DNA of 7,244 nt from Candidatus Scatomorpha stercorigallinarum (GCA_018713375.1 DVOV01000225.1:1-7244), one strand, 5' to 3'; shown: positions 1 through 5,591, counted from the first letter of the stretch. Numbers and translations are program-made. Notes: a model not told the origin generated them from the letters alone.

Positions 1-666
1 CACCACCGCGAGCCCCAGAGCCATCGGCACGCCGCTCCAGAGGAAGCTCTCCATGTCCGTCTTGGTCAGGCTGCCCATCAGCCAGAAGGTGATCTGCTGC
101 AAAACGTCGTTCGGGTCGGCGACGTATTTTATCATCGTCACGCCCGCGTTGCACAGCGCCATCACCATCGAGCCCGTGAGCACCAGGCTGAGCGTCTGCG
201 AATGGGGGCTCTTGCGGCTGATGATATACGAGAGCGCCACGGCGCAGACGCCGCCGGTGAAGGCCGCCAGCTGCACCACCCAGTTGGCCTGCCCGCAGAG
301 GATGGCTATGGCCGCGCCCAGGCTGGCCCCGGAGGAGACGCCGAGGATGTCCGGCGAGACCAGCGGGTTGCGGAACATGCTCTGATAGGCCGCCCCCGCC
401 GCGGAGAGCGAAGCGCCGATGAAAACGGCCGAGAGGATGCGCGGCAGGCGGATGTTCCAGAATATCGTCACCGCGTTGGGGTCCATGCTGGACTCCACGC
501 CGAAACGCGACAAAAACGCCCGCGCCACGTCCCCCGGAGAGAGGGGGTAGTACCCGATCCAGAACGAGAGCAGCGTGGCGCCGATGAGCACGGCCAGCAT
601 GGCCAGCAGCACCAGGGCGTAGCGCCGCCGCGCCGCCGCGGCCTCGCGCCGGTGTATCGTCTCCAT
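1..666 (-). CDS. FecCD/BtuC-family ABC transporter permease (N-terminal part, runs off window)
   Basis: This is the membrane-spanning permease of an iron-chelate, haem or corrinoid importer; two copies normally form the channel for a FecB/BtuF-like binding protein. The reverse strand is open from ATG at 666 to the window edge, giving 222 residues of an expected 330-350. A hydrophobic first helix lies at about residues 16-40. The family signature follows: RLPRIL at 74-79, then GASLSAAGAAYQSMFRNPLV at 84-103, SPDILGVSSGASLGA at 104-118 and FWLMGSL at 194-200. The start is chosen for GGAGGT at 674-679, 7 nt upstream. The C-terminus lies off the window, and an ATPase gene would be expected beyond it (inference). 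The gene is divergent from the binding-protein gene at 850, which fits one split transporter. The substrate cannot be read from the sequence; the family assignment is very secure. Confidence 0.95.
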   Translation of the reverse strand, partial: METIHRREAAAARRRYALVLLAMLAVLIGATLLSFWIGYYPLSPGDVARAFLSRFGVESSMDPNAVTIFWNIRLPRILSAVFIGASLSAAGAAYQSMFRNPLVSPDILGVSSGASLGAAIAILCGQANWVVQLAAFTGGVCAVALSYIISRKSPHSQTLSLVLTGSMVMALCNAGVTMIKYVADPNDVLQQITFWLMGSLTKTDMESFLWSGVPMALGLAVV

Positions 667-689
667 CCTGCGCACCTCCAAACTTTGGC

Positions 690-718
690 TTGACTTGAGT
701 GAAGTGATGTGCTATAGT
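690..718 (+). promoter_or_regulatory. Sigma-A-type promoter for the binding-protein gene
   Basis: TTGACT (690-695) and TATAGT (713-718) are separated by 17 nt, an excellent match to the vegetative consensus. Transcription would start near 725 and leave a leader of about 125 nt before the ATG at 850. The leader contains a short GC-rich hairpin (CCCGGC 795-800 with GCCGGG 808-813) but is too short for a cobalamin riboswitch, and I recognise no other riboswitch. Confidence 0.75.
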
Positions 719-731
719 GCGAATTGCAACG

Positions 732-748
732 AAAAGCGATTCGCTTTT
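732..748. promoter_or_regulatory. Perfect interrupted palindrome, candidate shared operator
   Basis: AAAAGCGA-T-TCGCTTTT is a 17-nt palindrome with 8-nt perfect arms around one central base. It lies between the two divergent promoters, at about +8 to +24 from the predicted start of each. It is therefore placed to let one dimeric repressor control permease and binding protein together. Looser flanking repeats AATTGCAAC (722-730) and GTTGAAATT (757-765) are complementary at 8 of 9 positions. The sequence does not resemble the Fur box I know, so the regulator is unknown. Confidence 0.55.
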
Positions 749-762
749 GCCTGCATGTTGAA

Positions 763-791
763 ATTATGCCACATTATCCACTCAAAGTCAA
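763..791 (-). promoter_or_regulatory. Sigma-A-type promoter for the permease gene
   Basis: Read on the reverse strand, TTGACT (791-786) and CATAAT (768-763) are spaced by 17 nt. The start site would be near 756, leaving a leader of about 90 nt to the permease ATG at 666. This promoter mirrors the forward promoter at 690-718 around the palindrome at 732-748. Confidence 0.7.
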
Positions 792-849
792 TGACCCGGC
801 GCGAGGGGCCGGGCGTTTGATAAACAAAAATGGACAAGGAGGCAAAAGG

Positions 850-2004
850 ATGAAACACAGCAAGAAGCTGCTGGCGCTGCTGCTCACGGCGGCGCTCGCG
901 CTGGGCATGCTGGCCGGCTGCGGAGAAGAGCCGGCGGCCGAGAGCGCAGCCCCGCCGAGCGAGGAGCCGGCGGCCGCGGAGAGCGAGGCCCCGCCGAGCG
1001 GGGAGCCCGCTGAGGAGGGCACCCGGGTGCTGACGGACATGGCCGGGCGCGAGGTGGAGCTGCCGGCGGTGATCGACAAGGCGTTTTCCACGGACCCGAC
1101 GGCGGCGATCTTCCTCTATACGCTGGTGCCGGACAGGATGCTGGGCTGGAACTACGAGCTGAACGACCTTGAGAAGAGCGTCATCCTCGACGAGTATGAG
1201 ACGCTGCCGAACTTCGGCATGGGCGACGCCATCAACTATGAGGCCGTGCTGGCCGCGGGGCCGGACATCGCCTTCATGGTCGGCACGATAAACGACGCCA
1301 TCGTCAGCGACGCGGACGCCATGCAGGAGAGCCTGGGCATCCCTGTAGTGGTCGTGGACAGCGAGCTGAGCCACACGCCGGAGGCTTACCGCTTCATGGG
1401 CGAGCTGTTCGGCGTTGAGGAGACGGCGGAGCAGCTGGCGGCCTATGCGGAGGCCACGCTGGACGACATTGCCAACATGGACATCCCCGAGGAGGAAAAG
1501 GTGCGCATGTACTACGGCAATGGCGAGGACTCGCTGGAGACCGCGCCCGCCGGCTCCTCCCATGGCGCCATCATCGAGCTGGTGAACGCCGTCAACGTGG
1601 CAGATCTGGAGCTGGGCGACGGCGGCCGCGTGCAGATATCCGCCGAGCAGCTTCTGGCCTGGGACCCTGACGTGATCGTGGTCAACGGCGAGCCGAAATC
1701 CGACATCCCCGGCGCCAGCGCCGCGGAGGCCATCATGAACGACCCGACCTACGCCAACCTCACCGCGGTGCAGGAGGGCAGGGTCTACGGCACGCCCAAC
1801 GCGCCCTTCAGCTGGGTGGATCGCCCGCCCGGGCCCAACCGCATCGTCGGCCTGCGCTGGCTCTCCGCGCTCATCTACCCCGACTACATCCAGGTGGACG
1901 TGGACGACGCCGTGCGCGAGTTCTTCTCCCTGTTCTATCACGTGGAGCTCAGCGACGCCCAGCTCGAGGCCATCTACAACGGCCAGCCGATGCCCTCAAC
2001 CTGA
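850..2004 (+). CDS. Periplasmic-binding-protein-like lipoprotein (FecB/BtuF type) of an ABC importer
   Basis: This 384-residue protein captures the substrate outside the membrane and hands it to the FecCD permease encoded divergently at 666. ATG 850 is preferred over an upstream in-frame TTG at 724 because AAGGAGG (836-842) lies 7 nt before it and a lipoprotein signal starts there: a K-rich end, a hydrophobic core, and lipobox LAGC with Cys24. Residues 26-57 are a low-complexity Ala/Pro/Glu spacer. The Peripla_BP_2-type domain begins near residue 60 (VLTDMAGREVELP) and ends with a conserved C-terminal stretch, FSWVDRPPGPNR at 320-331 followed by IVGLRWLSALIYPD. Length and domain order are usual for the family. 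Candidate ligands are ferric chelates, haem, corrinoids or another chelated metal; none can be singled out. A small hairpin begins at the base right after the stop codon. Confidence 0.93.
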   Translation: MKHSKKLLALLLTAALALGMLAGCGEEPAAESAAPPSEEPAAAESEAPPSGEPAEEGTRVLTDMAGREVELPAVIDKAFSTDPTAAIFLYTLVPDRMLGWNYELNDLEKSVILDEYETLPNFGMGDAINYEAVLAAGPDIAFMVGTINDAIVSDADAMQESLGIPVVVVDSELSHTPEAYRFMGELFGVEETAEQLAAYAEATLDDIANMDIPEEEKVRMYYGNGEDSLETAPAGSSHGAIIELVNAVNVADLELGDGGRVQISAEQLLAWDPDVIVVNGEPKSDIPGASAAEAIMNDPTYANLTAVQEGRVYGTPNAPFSWVDRPPGPNRIVGLRWLSALIYPDYIQVDVDDAVREFFSLFYHVELSDAQLEAIYNGQPMPST

Positions 2005-2019
2005 CCACACTGCGTGTGG
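2005..2019 (-). repeat. GCA-loop mini-hairpin A
   Basis: The top strand reads CCACAC-TGC-GTGTGG; on the reverse strand this is CCACAC-GCA-GTGTGG, matching the pattern CCANNC-GCA-GNNTGG of the hairpins at 2229 and 2327. It begins at the base immediately after the TGA of the binding-protein gene. No T-tract follows, so it is not an intrinsic terminator. Confidence 0.6.
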
Positions 2020-2097
2020 AGGCAGTTGCCTGCGGCCCGCGCCCCTCTAAGTCGGTAATATAATCGACTTACTTAACCAAATCAACCCACGATTTTC

Positions 2098-2139
2098 CTG
2101 AGGGGTTTCTTTTTGCCTTGTCAAAAAGAAACCCCTCAG
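2098..2139. repeat. 18-bp perfect inverted repeat with 6-nt loop
   Basis: The arm CTGAGGGGTTTCTTTTTG (2098-2115) pairs perfectly with 2122-2139 around the loop CCTTGT. The T-run is inside the 5' arm and the A-run inside the 3' arm, with no T-tract after the stem, so this is not a standard intrinsic terminator on either strand. It could still form a strong hairpin in read-through RNA from either side, or a cruciform in DNA. No other terminator-like structure follows the binding-protein gene, so it may serve that gene as a transcript end or 3' stabiliser (inference). Confidence 0.75.
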
Positions 2140-2228
2140 ACTCCAAAGGCGGCCAACGGCCGCTGGTATTTGCGCTGCGCGCCCCACTGTTGGCAGCCTT
2201 TCGGTAGACCGGGCACAGCCCATTGCCT

Positions 2229-2243
2229 CCAGGCGCAGCCTGG
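2229..2243 (+). repeat. GCA-loop mini-hairpin B
   Basis: CCAGGC-GCA-GCCTGG has 6-bp perfect arms and a GCA triloop closed by C-G. It directly abuts the 32-nt repeat at 2244-2275, and the similarity between the two copies of that repeat stops exactly at this hairpin's edge. Confidence 0.6.
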
Positions 2244-2275
2244 CTTTGGGCAAGACCAAAGAAATGGGGTGGCAC
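2244..2275 (+). repeat. Dispersed intergenic repeat, copy 1
   Basis: These 32 nt (CTTTGGGCAAGACC... through ...GGTGGCAC) are identical to the reverse complement of 7142-7173. Internally CTTTGG (2244-2249) can pair with CCAAAG (2256-2261). Read in its own direction the repeat lies downstream of the nucleotidase gene, past that gene's terminator; copy 2 likewise lies downstream of folA in the sense direction. Confidence 0.85.
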
Positions 2276-2304
2276 TGGCCCCCTCGTGGGGGCCTTCAGT
2301 CAGC

Positions 2305-2321
2305 GAGGCGCGCAGCGCCTC
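2305..2321 (+). repeat. GCA-loop mini-hairpin C
   Basis: GAGGCGC-GCA-GCGCCTC has a 7-bp perfect stem with the same C(GCA)G loop as the hairpins at 2229 and 2327, but its outer arm does not follow the CCA...TGG pattern. Confidence 0.5.
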
Positions 2322-2326
2322 TGCAT

Positions 2327-2341
2327 CCAAACGCAGTTTGG
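2327..2341 (+). repeat. GCA-loop mini-hairpin D
   Basis: CCAAAC-GCA-GTTTGG has 6-bp perfect arms, C-G loop closure and CCA/TGG ends, like hairpins A and B. Only the variable arm bases differ (AA/TT here, GG/CC in B, CA/TG in A), and each change keeps the pairing. It directly adjoins the A-tract of the nucleotidase terminator. Confidence 0.6.
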
Positions 2342-2371
2342 AAAAGCCGGGGAGCTTTCGCTCCCCGGCTT
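2342..2371 (-). terminator. Intrinsic terminator of the SLH 5'-nucleotidase gene
   Basis: On the reverse strand AAGCCGGGGAGC (2371-2360) pairs with GCTCCCCGGCTT (2355-2344) across a GAAA tetraloop, a 12-bp stem with a GNRA-type loop, followed by a TTTTCC run. It begins 26 nt after the nucleotidase stop codon. Confidence 0.8.
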
Positions 2372-2397
2372 CCTGTTTGATTCAAGCGGGATAAGGC

Positions 2398-4863
2398 TCA
2401 GGCAGCCTCGTCCTCAGCGGGGGTCTCGTCCTCAGCAGGGGTCTCGTCCTCAGCAGGGGTCTCGTCCTCAGCGGGGGCCTCGTCCTCAGCGGGGGCCTCG
2501 TCCTCGGCAGGGGTCTCGTCCTCGGCCGGAGCCTCATCTTCCTCGGCGGCTACCGGGGGGACGATCTCCATGGCGGCCAGGCGCACCAGGACGGTGGCGC
2601 CCATGGCGCGGTTGGCAAAGCCGGTGGGGGCGAAGGACGTGCTGGACACGCCGCTCATGAGGCCGCTCTCCACGCAGTACGCCACAGCGTCGCTGGCCCA
2701 GGAGGCGATGCTCTCAGCATCGTCGAAGGCGAGCTCGGCCTCGGCGGCGGCGGAGCCGCAGTAGCGGTAGAGGATGGCGGCCAGCTCCTGACGGGTCAGG
2801 GTGCCGTTCGGGTCGAAGGTGGTGGCGTTGCGGCCGGTGACGACGCCGGTCTCGCTGGCCCACAGAACGGCGTTGGCGTAGTAGGAGCCGTCCTTGCAGT
2901 CGGTGAAGGTCTCGGACACGTTGCCCTCGACGGCGGGCTCGCCGGCCAGGCGGTAGAGCATGGTGACGATCATCGCGCGGGTCATGTTGGTGTTGGGCGC
3001 GAAGGTGGTGGCGGAAACGCCGGTCATCAGGCCGTCGTTATAGGCGGTCATGACGGCGTCGTAGTACCAGGAGGTGGAAGCCACGTCGGTGAACACGGGC
3101 TTCAGGATGGTGATGCGGCCCTGGGTCTCGCCGTACTGCTCGGCGGTGACAACGCCGTCAAGGACCTCGGTGATGTAGTCCATCACGACGACGTCCATGG
3201 CGATGCCGGAATCGACAACGTCCTCAGCGGCGGTGAAGGCGTAGTAGGTGTCGCCGCCGGCAGCGGTGAAGTTGTTGGAGACGACGCAGTAGGTGGCCTC
3301 GGGGTCAAACTCCTCGCCGTTGATGCTGTCGATGGTCACGCGCTGGATGCTGGCGGGGCCATAGTAGGTGGAGCTGGGGTAGAGGTCGCCCTGGTCGTAG
3401 GCCTTGTTGGTATCGACGGTGAACTCGATGCCGGCGACCTGCGGGAAAGCGCCAACAGCGGTGGGCGTGCAGTAGGTGCCGGCCTCGAGGGCCTCGAGCA
3501 GCTGCTCGCCGGTGACGTAGATGTAAGCGACGGTGTTGCCGAAGGGCAGGACGGTGTTGACGTCCTTCTTGGTGATGTCGCCCTTGGCGATGGAGGCGCG
3601 GATGCCGCCGCCGTTGGTGACGGCCACGACGTGGGCCTCATCGACGTCCAGGTCGGCCTCAGTGGTGGCGTACCAGAGGATGGCGTCGGTGATCAGGTCG
3701 CCGAGGTTGGTCTCCTCGGTGCGGTTGCCGGGGTCGCGCTCGCCGTTCAGGTCCACCTCGGTGGTGGCGAACACGGCGCCGTACTCGGCCTCGATCTCAG
3801 CCTTGATCTCGGCGGCGCGCGCGGCGACAGCGGCGTCGGAGCCCTCGTAGGTGGCGAGGTCAACAGAGGAGACGGTGATGGCGCCGTCCTCGATGGTGAC
3901 AATGCCAGCGGTGGCGGCGGCGGTGCCGGTGGAGGTCACCAGAGTGTCGCCCACCTTGCCGGTGCCGCCGGTCGCGGCCTTCACGTCGTCAAGGGTGCTG
4001 TGGCTGTGGCCGTCGATGAACACGTCGATGCCGGTGACCTCGGCGAGCAGGTCGACGGAGCGGTTGGGGGCGCTCTCATTGTCGATGCCCAGGTGGCCCA
4101 GGCAGACGATGTAGTCGCAGCCGGCGGCCTCAAGAGCGGCGACCTGCTCCTGGGCGCAGCCGATGAGCGCGCTCTCAGAGAGGAAGGTCACGCCCTTGAT
4201 CATGGCGGGGTTGGCCTTGGTGGCGGTCTCCGGGGTGGCGAGGCCAAAGACGCCGATGGTCTTGCCGCCCAGCTCATAGGTGGCGCTGGCGGCGAACTCG
4301 GCGCGGCCGTTGTAGAGCACGTTGGCGGCCAGGACGTCGAACTCGGCAGTCTCCATCACGGAGACGAGGTTCGCGTAGCCGTAGTCGAACTCGTGGTTGC
4401 CCAGGGTGGCGACGTCATAGCCGGCGAGGTTCATGAGCTCGACGGCGGTGGCGCCCTTGCTGGAGCTGACCTCGACGGTGCCCTGGCTGAAGTCACCGGC
4501 GTCCATCAGCAGGACGGCGGCGCCCTCGGCCTCGTACTCGGCCTTCAGGGCGGCTATCTTGGCATAGCCGTCGATGGCGCCGTGGATGTCATTGGTGTGG
4601 ATGATGACGATCTTGCTGGCGGTCTCGGCGGGGGCCTCCTCGGCCGGGGTCTCTTCCTCGGCGGGAGTTTCTTCCTCAGCCTCTTCGCCTTCAGCCGGGG
4701 CCTCCTCGCCCTCGGCCGGAGCCTCGGTGGTCGTGTCGCCGGTCTCTTCGGTGGACTCGGCCGTGTCCGCCGTCTCGGCGTCGGACGCATAGGCCGTGCA
4801 GCCCAGGGCGAAGACCATAGCCAGCACGAGCAGCAGGCTCAGCAGCTTTTTGCTTGTCTTCAT
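2398..4863 (-). CDS. Secreted 5'-nucleotidase/metallophosphatase with three SLH repeats and acidic repeat tail
   Basis: This 821-residue surface enzyme probably removes phosphate from extracellular nucleotides or related esters. ATG 4863 has AAGGAGG (4876-4870) 6 nt upstream and begins a signal peptide (MKTSKKLL, hydrophobic core, likely cut after AYA at about residue 26); an upstream in-frame ATG at 4908 lacks these. Residues 28-82 are a Thr/Glu/Pro/Ala linker. The two-metal phosphatase domain has HTNDIHG 89-95, GDFSQG 123-128, GNHEFDYG 155-162, GHLG 256-259 and GHSH 285-288. The 5'-nucleotidase C-terminal domain follows, with NLGDLITD near 386, NGGGIR 417-422 and PFGN 440-443. Three SLH repeats at about 591-640, 653-700 and 712-763 should bind the secondary wall polymer. 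The tail, about 774-821, is seven units of DE(A/T)PAE. All main metal-site motifs are present; the exact substrate is open. Confidence 0.93.
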   Translation of the reverse strand: MKTSKKLLSLLLVLAMVFALGCTAYASDAETADTAESTEETGDTTTEAPAEGEEAPAEGEEAEEETPAEEETPAEEAPAETASKIVIIHTNDIHGAIDGYAKIAALKAEYEAEGAAVLLMDAGDFSQGTVEVSSSKGATAVELMNLAGYDVATLGNHEFDYGYANLVSVMETAEFDVLAANVLYNGRAEFAASATYELGGKTIGVFGLATPETATKANPAMIKGVTFLSESALIGCAQEQVAALEAAGCDYIVCLGHLGIDNESAPNRSVDLLAEVTGIDVFIDGHSHSTLDDVKAATGGTGKVGDTLVTSTGTAAATAGIVTIEDGAITVSSVDLATYEGSDAAVAARAAEIKAEIEAEYGAVFATTEVDLNGERDPGNRTEETNLGDLITDAILWYATTEADLDVDEAHVVAVTNGGGIRASIAKGDITKKDVNTVLPFGNTVAYIYVTGEQLLEALEAGTYCTPTAVGAFPQVAGIEFTVDTNKAYDQGDLYPSSTYYGPASIQRVTIDSINGEEFDPEATYCVVSNNFTAAGGDTYYAFTAAEDVVDSGIAMDVVVMDYITEVLDGVVTAEQYGETQGRITILKPVFTDVASTSWYYDAVMTAYNDGLMTGVSATTFAPNTNMTRAMIVTMLYRLAGEPAVEGNVSETFTDCKDGSYYANAVLWASETGVVTGRNATTFDPNGTLTRQELAAILYRYCGSAAAEAELAFDDAESIASWASDAVAYCVESGLMSGVSSTSFAPTGFANRAMGATVLVRLAAMEIVPPVAAEEDEAPAEDETPAEDEAPAEDEAPAEDETPAEDETPAEDETPAEDEAA
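2407..2532 (-). repeat. 18-bp tandem repeat encoding the DE(A/T)PAE tail
   Basis: Seven consecutive 18-bp units (top strand CTCGTCCTCAGCGGGGGT and close variants) start at 2407, 2425, 2443, 2461, 2479, 2497 and 2515. Two adjacent pairs are identical (2425/2443 and 2461/2479). Each unit encodes six residues, so gain or loss of units keeps the frame and changes only tail length. A related but irregular EE(T/A)PAE run is encoded near the other end of the gene. Confidence 0.9.
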
Positions 4864-4913
4864 GTTTATCCTCCTTCGTGTTCTCCCCTTTGCAGGGATA
4901 CCTGACAAGCGCC

Positions 4914-4942
4914 ATTGTACTATAAGTCTTCATAAAAATAAA
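4914..4942 (-). promoter_or_regulatory. Probable promoter of the nucleotidase gene
   Basis: On the reverse strand TACAAT (4919-4914) is preceded after 17 nt by TTTATT (4942-4937), in an AT-rich patch that stands out from the GC-rich surroundings. The start would be near 4907, giving a leader of about 44 nt. The -35 match is weak. An overlapping alternative -10, TATAGT, lies just upstream. Confidence 0.45.
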
Positions 4943-4974
4943 CACCCTATCGAGAAAAAAACATGTAAAAAATG

Positions 4975-5012
4975 AAAAAAAGCGCTGTCTGCCAAAAACT
5001 GGCAGACAGCGC
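4975..5012 (-). terminator. Strong intrinsic terminator of the dpaAB operon
   Basis: On the reverse strand GCGCTGTCTGCCA (5012-5000) pairs perfectly with TGGCAGACAGCGC (4994-4982), a 13-bp stem with loop GTTTT, followed by seven T. It starts 3 nt after the dpaB stop codon, so the operon ends here and is insulated from the nucleotidase gene. Confidence 0.93.
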
Positions 5013-5015
5013 GGC

Positions 5016-5591
5016 TCATTTCAGCAGCAGCGGCTGTAATTGCCGGCCCTCCAGCGCGGCGTCCACGGTGTCCTCGATGAGCGAGAAATCGGACGCCATG
5101 GAGCGCGGTTTTTTCAGCGGGTCGTCCTGGCCGAAGGGCACAAAGTAGTAGTTTTTGCGGTTCAGCAGCGCGGCGATGGCCGGCGCGGAGCCGGAGAGCG
5201 CGTCGTTGGTGGAAAAGGCGACCACCACCGGCCGGCCGTTGCGCAGGTGCGCCTTCGCGGCCATGGTGACGGCGCTGTCCGTGATGCCCGCGGCCAGCTT
5301 TGCCATGGTGTTGCCCGTGCAGGGGGCGATCACCAGCACGTCGAAGAGCTTGCCGGGGCCCACGCGCTCGGCCTGCGCTATGGTGCGTATGACCTCGCGG
5401 CCCGTGATCTCCTCCAGCCGGCGGATGTGGTCCTGCGCGCGGCCGAAGCGGCTGTCCGTGGTCGCGGCGGTCTCGCTCATGAGCGCGGTGAGCTCGCATT
5501 CGCCGCTCAGCCGCTCGGCGGCGGCGAGGGCCTTTTCGTAAGTGCAGTAGGAGCCGCAGAGCGCGAGCCCTATCTTCAGTCCTTCCTTCAC
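5016..5591 (-). CDS. dpaB: Dipicolinate synthase subunit B (SpoVFB family)
   Basis: Together with DpaA this flavoprotein-fold subunit forms dipicolinate synthase, which oxidises a dihydrodipicolinate-pathway intermediate to the dipicolinic acid loaded into the spore core. The protein has 191 residues, close to the roughly 200 of the Bacillus subtilis protein. Recognisable stretches are CGSYCTYEKA at 12-21, VIAPCTGNTMAKLAAGITDS at 87-106, VVAFSTNDALS at 123-133 and YYFVPFGQDDPLKKP at 148-162. The start is a GTG at 5591 whose bases overlap the dpaA stop (GTGA, 5588-5591), so the two are probably translationally coupled; AGGAAG at 5604-5599 sits 7 nt upstream. A strong terminator follows at once. 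Unlike the B. subtilis spoVF locus, no lysine-pathway gene follows. No residue loss was noticed. Confidence 0.95.
   Translation of the reverse strand: MKEGLKIGLALCGSYCTYEKALAAAERLSGECELTALMSETAATTDSRFGRAQDHIRRLEEITGREVIRTIAQAERVGPGKLFDVLVIAPCTGNTMAKLAAGITDSAVTMAAKAHLRNGRPVVVAFSTNDALSGSAPAIAALLNRKNYYFVPFGQDDPLKKPRSMASDFSLIEDTVDAALEGRQLQPLLLK

Larger units (their letters stand above)
2005..2397. other. Gene-free, inverted-repeat-dense intergenic region
   Basis: This 393-nt interval between the binding-protein gene (+) and the nucleotidase gene (-) contains no credible gene. It holds a series of inverted repeats: 2005-2019 (TGC loop), TAAGTCG/CGACTTA at 2048-2071 (10-nt loop), an 18-bp perfect stem at 2098-2139, GCGGCC-AAC-GGCCGC at 2149-2163, GCGC-TGC-GCGC at 2172-2182, CCAGGC-GCA-GCCTGG at 2229-2243, a repeat shared with 7142-7173, GGCCCCC-TCGT-GGGGGCC at 2277-2294, GAGGCGC-GCA-GCGCCTC at 2305-2321, CCAAAC-GCA-GTTTGG at 2327-2341, and the nucleotidase terminator. 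Short open frames across it translate as low-quality sequence. It looks like a composite dispersed intergenic repeat; its origin is unknown. Confidence 0.7.

Noticed and set aside
725..849. Riboswitch upstream of the binding-protein gene
   Set aside because: The leader is only about 125 nt, and I recognise no cobalamin or other riboswitch core; only one small GC hairpin is visible.
712..1941. Reverse-strand open frame opposite the binding-protein gene
   Set aside because: Its translation is Arg/His/Val-rich low-quality sequence and it would span the divergent promoter region; the forward frame has a signal peptide, lipobox and family motifs.
2005..2019. Intrinsic terminator right after the binding-protein stop codon
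   Set aside because: The stem is only 6 bp and no T-tract follows; it fits the GCA-loop hairpin family better.
2026..2064. Forward promoter TTGCCT ... TATAAT after the binding-protein gene
   Set aside because: The spacing is 27 nt, far from 17, and there is no gene downstream on that strand.
2047..2394. Several short open frames (64-93 codons) on both strands across the intergenic repeat region
   Set aside because: They run through inverted repeats and the 32-nt dispersed repeat, overlap each other, and have no ribosome sites. They look like translated repeat DNA of the kind often mis-annotated as hypothetical proteins.
2407..2532. CRISPR-like array of 18-bp units
   Set aside because: The units are contiguous with no spacers, are in frame and encode a protein tail.
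2223..2660. Open frame with an Arg/Pro/Gln/Gly repeat protein
   Set aside because: The repeats are the antisense reading of the 18-bp units that encode the acidic nucleotidase tail.
3631..4905. Long top-strand open frame (about 420 codons) opposite the nucleotidase gene
   Set aside because: It is a mirror frame of a GC-rich real gene: Gly/Val/Ala/Asp-rich translation, no ribosome site, no domain, while the reverse strand encodes a clear two-domain SLH enzyme.
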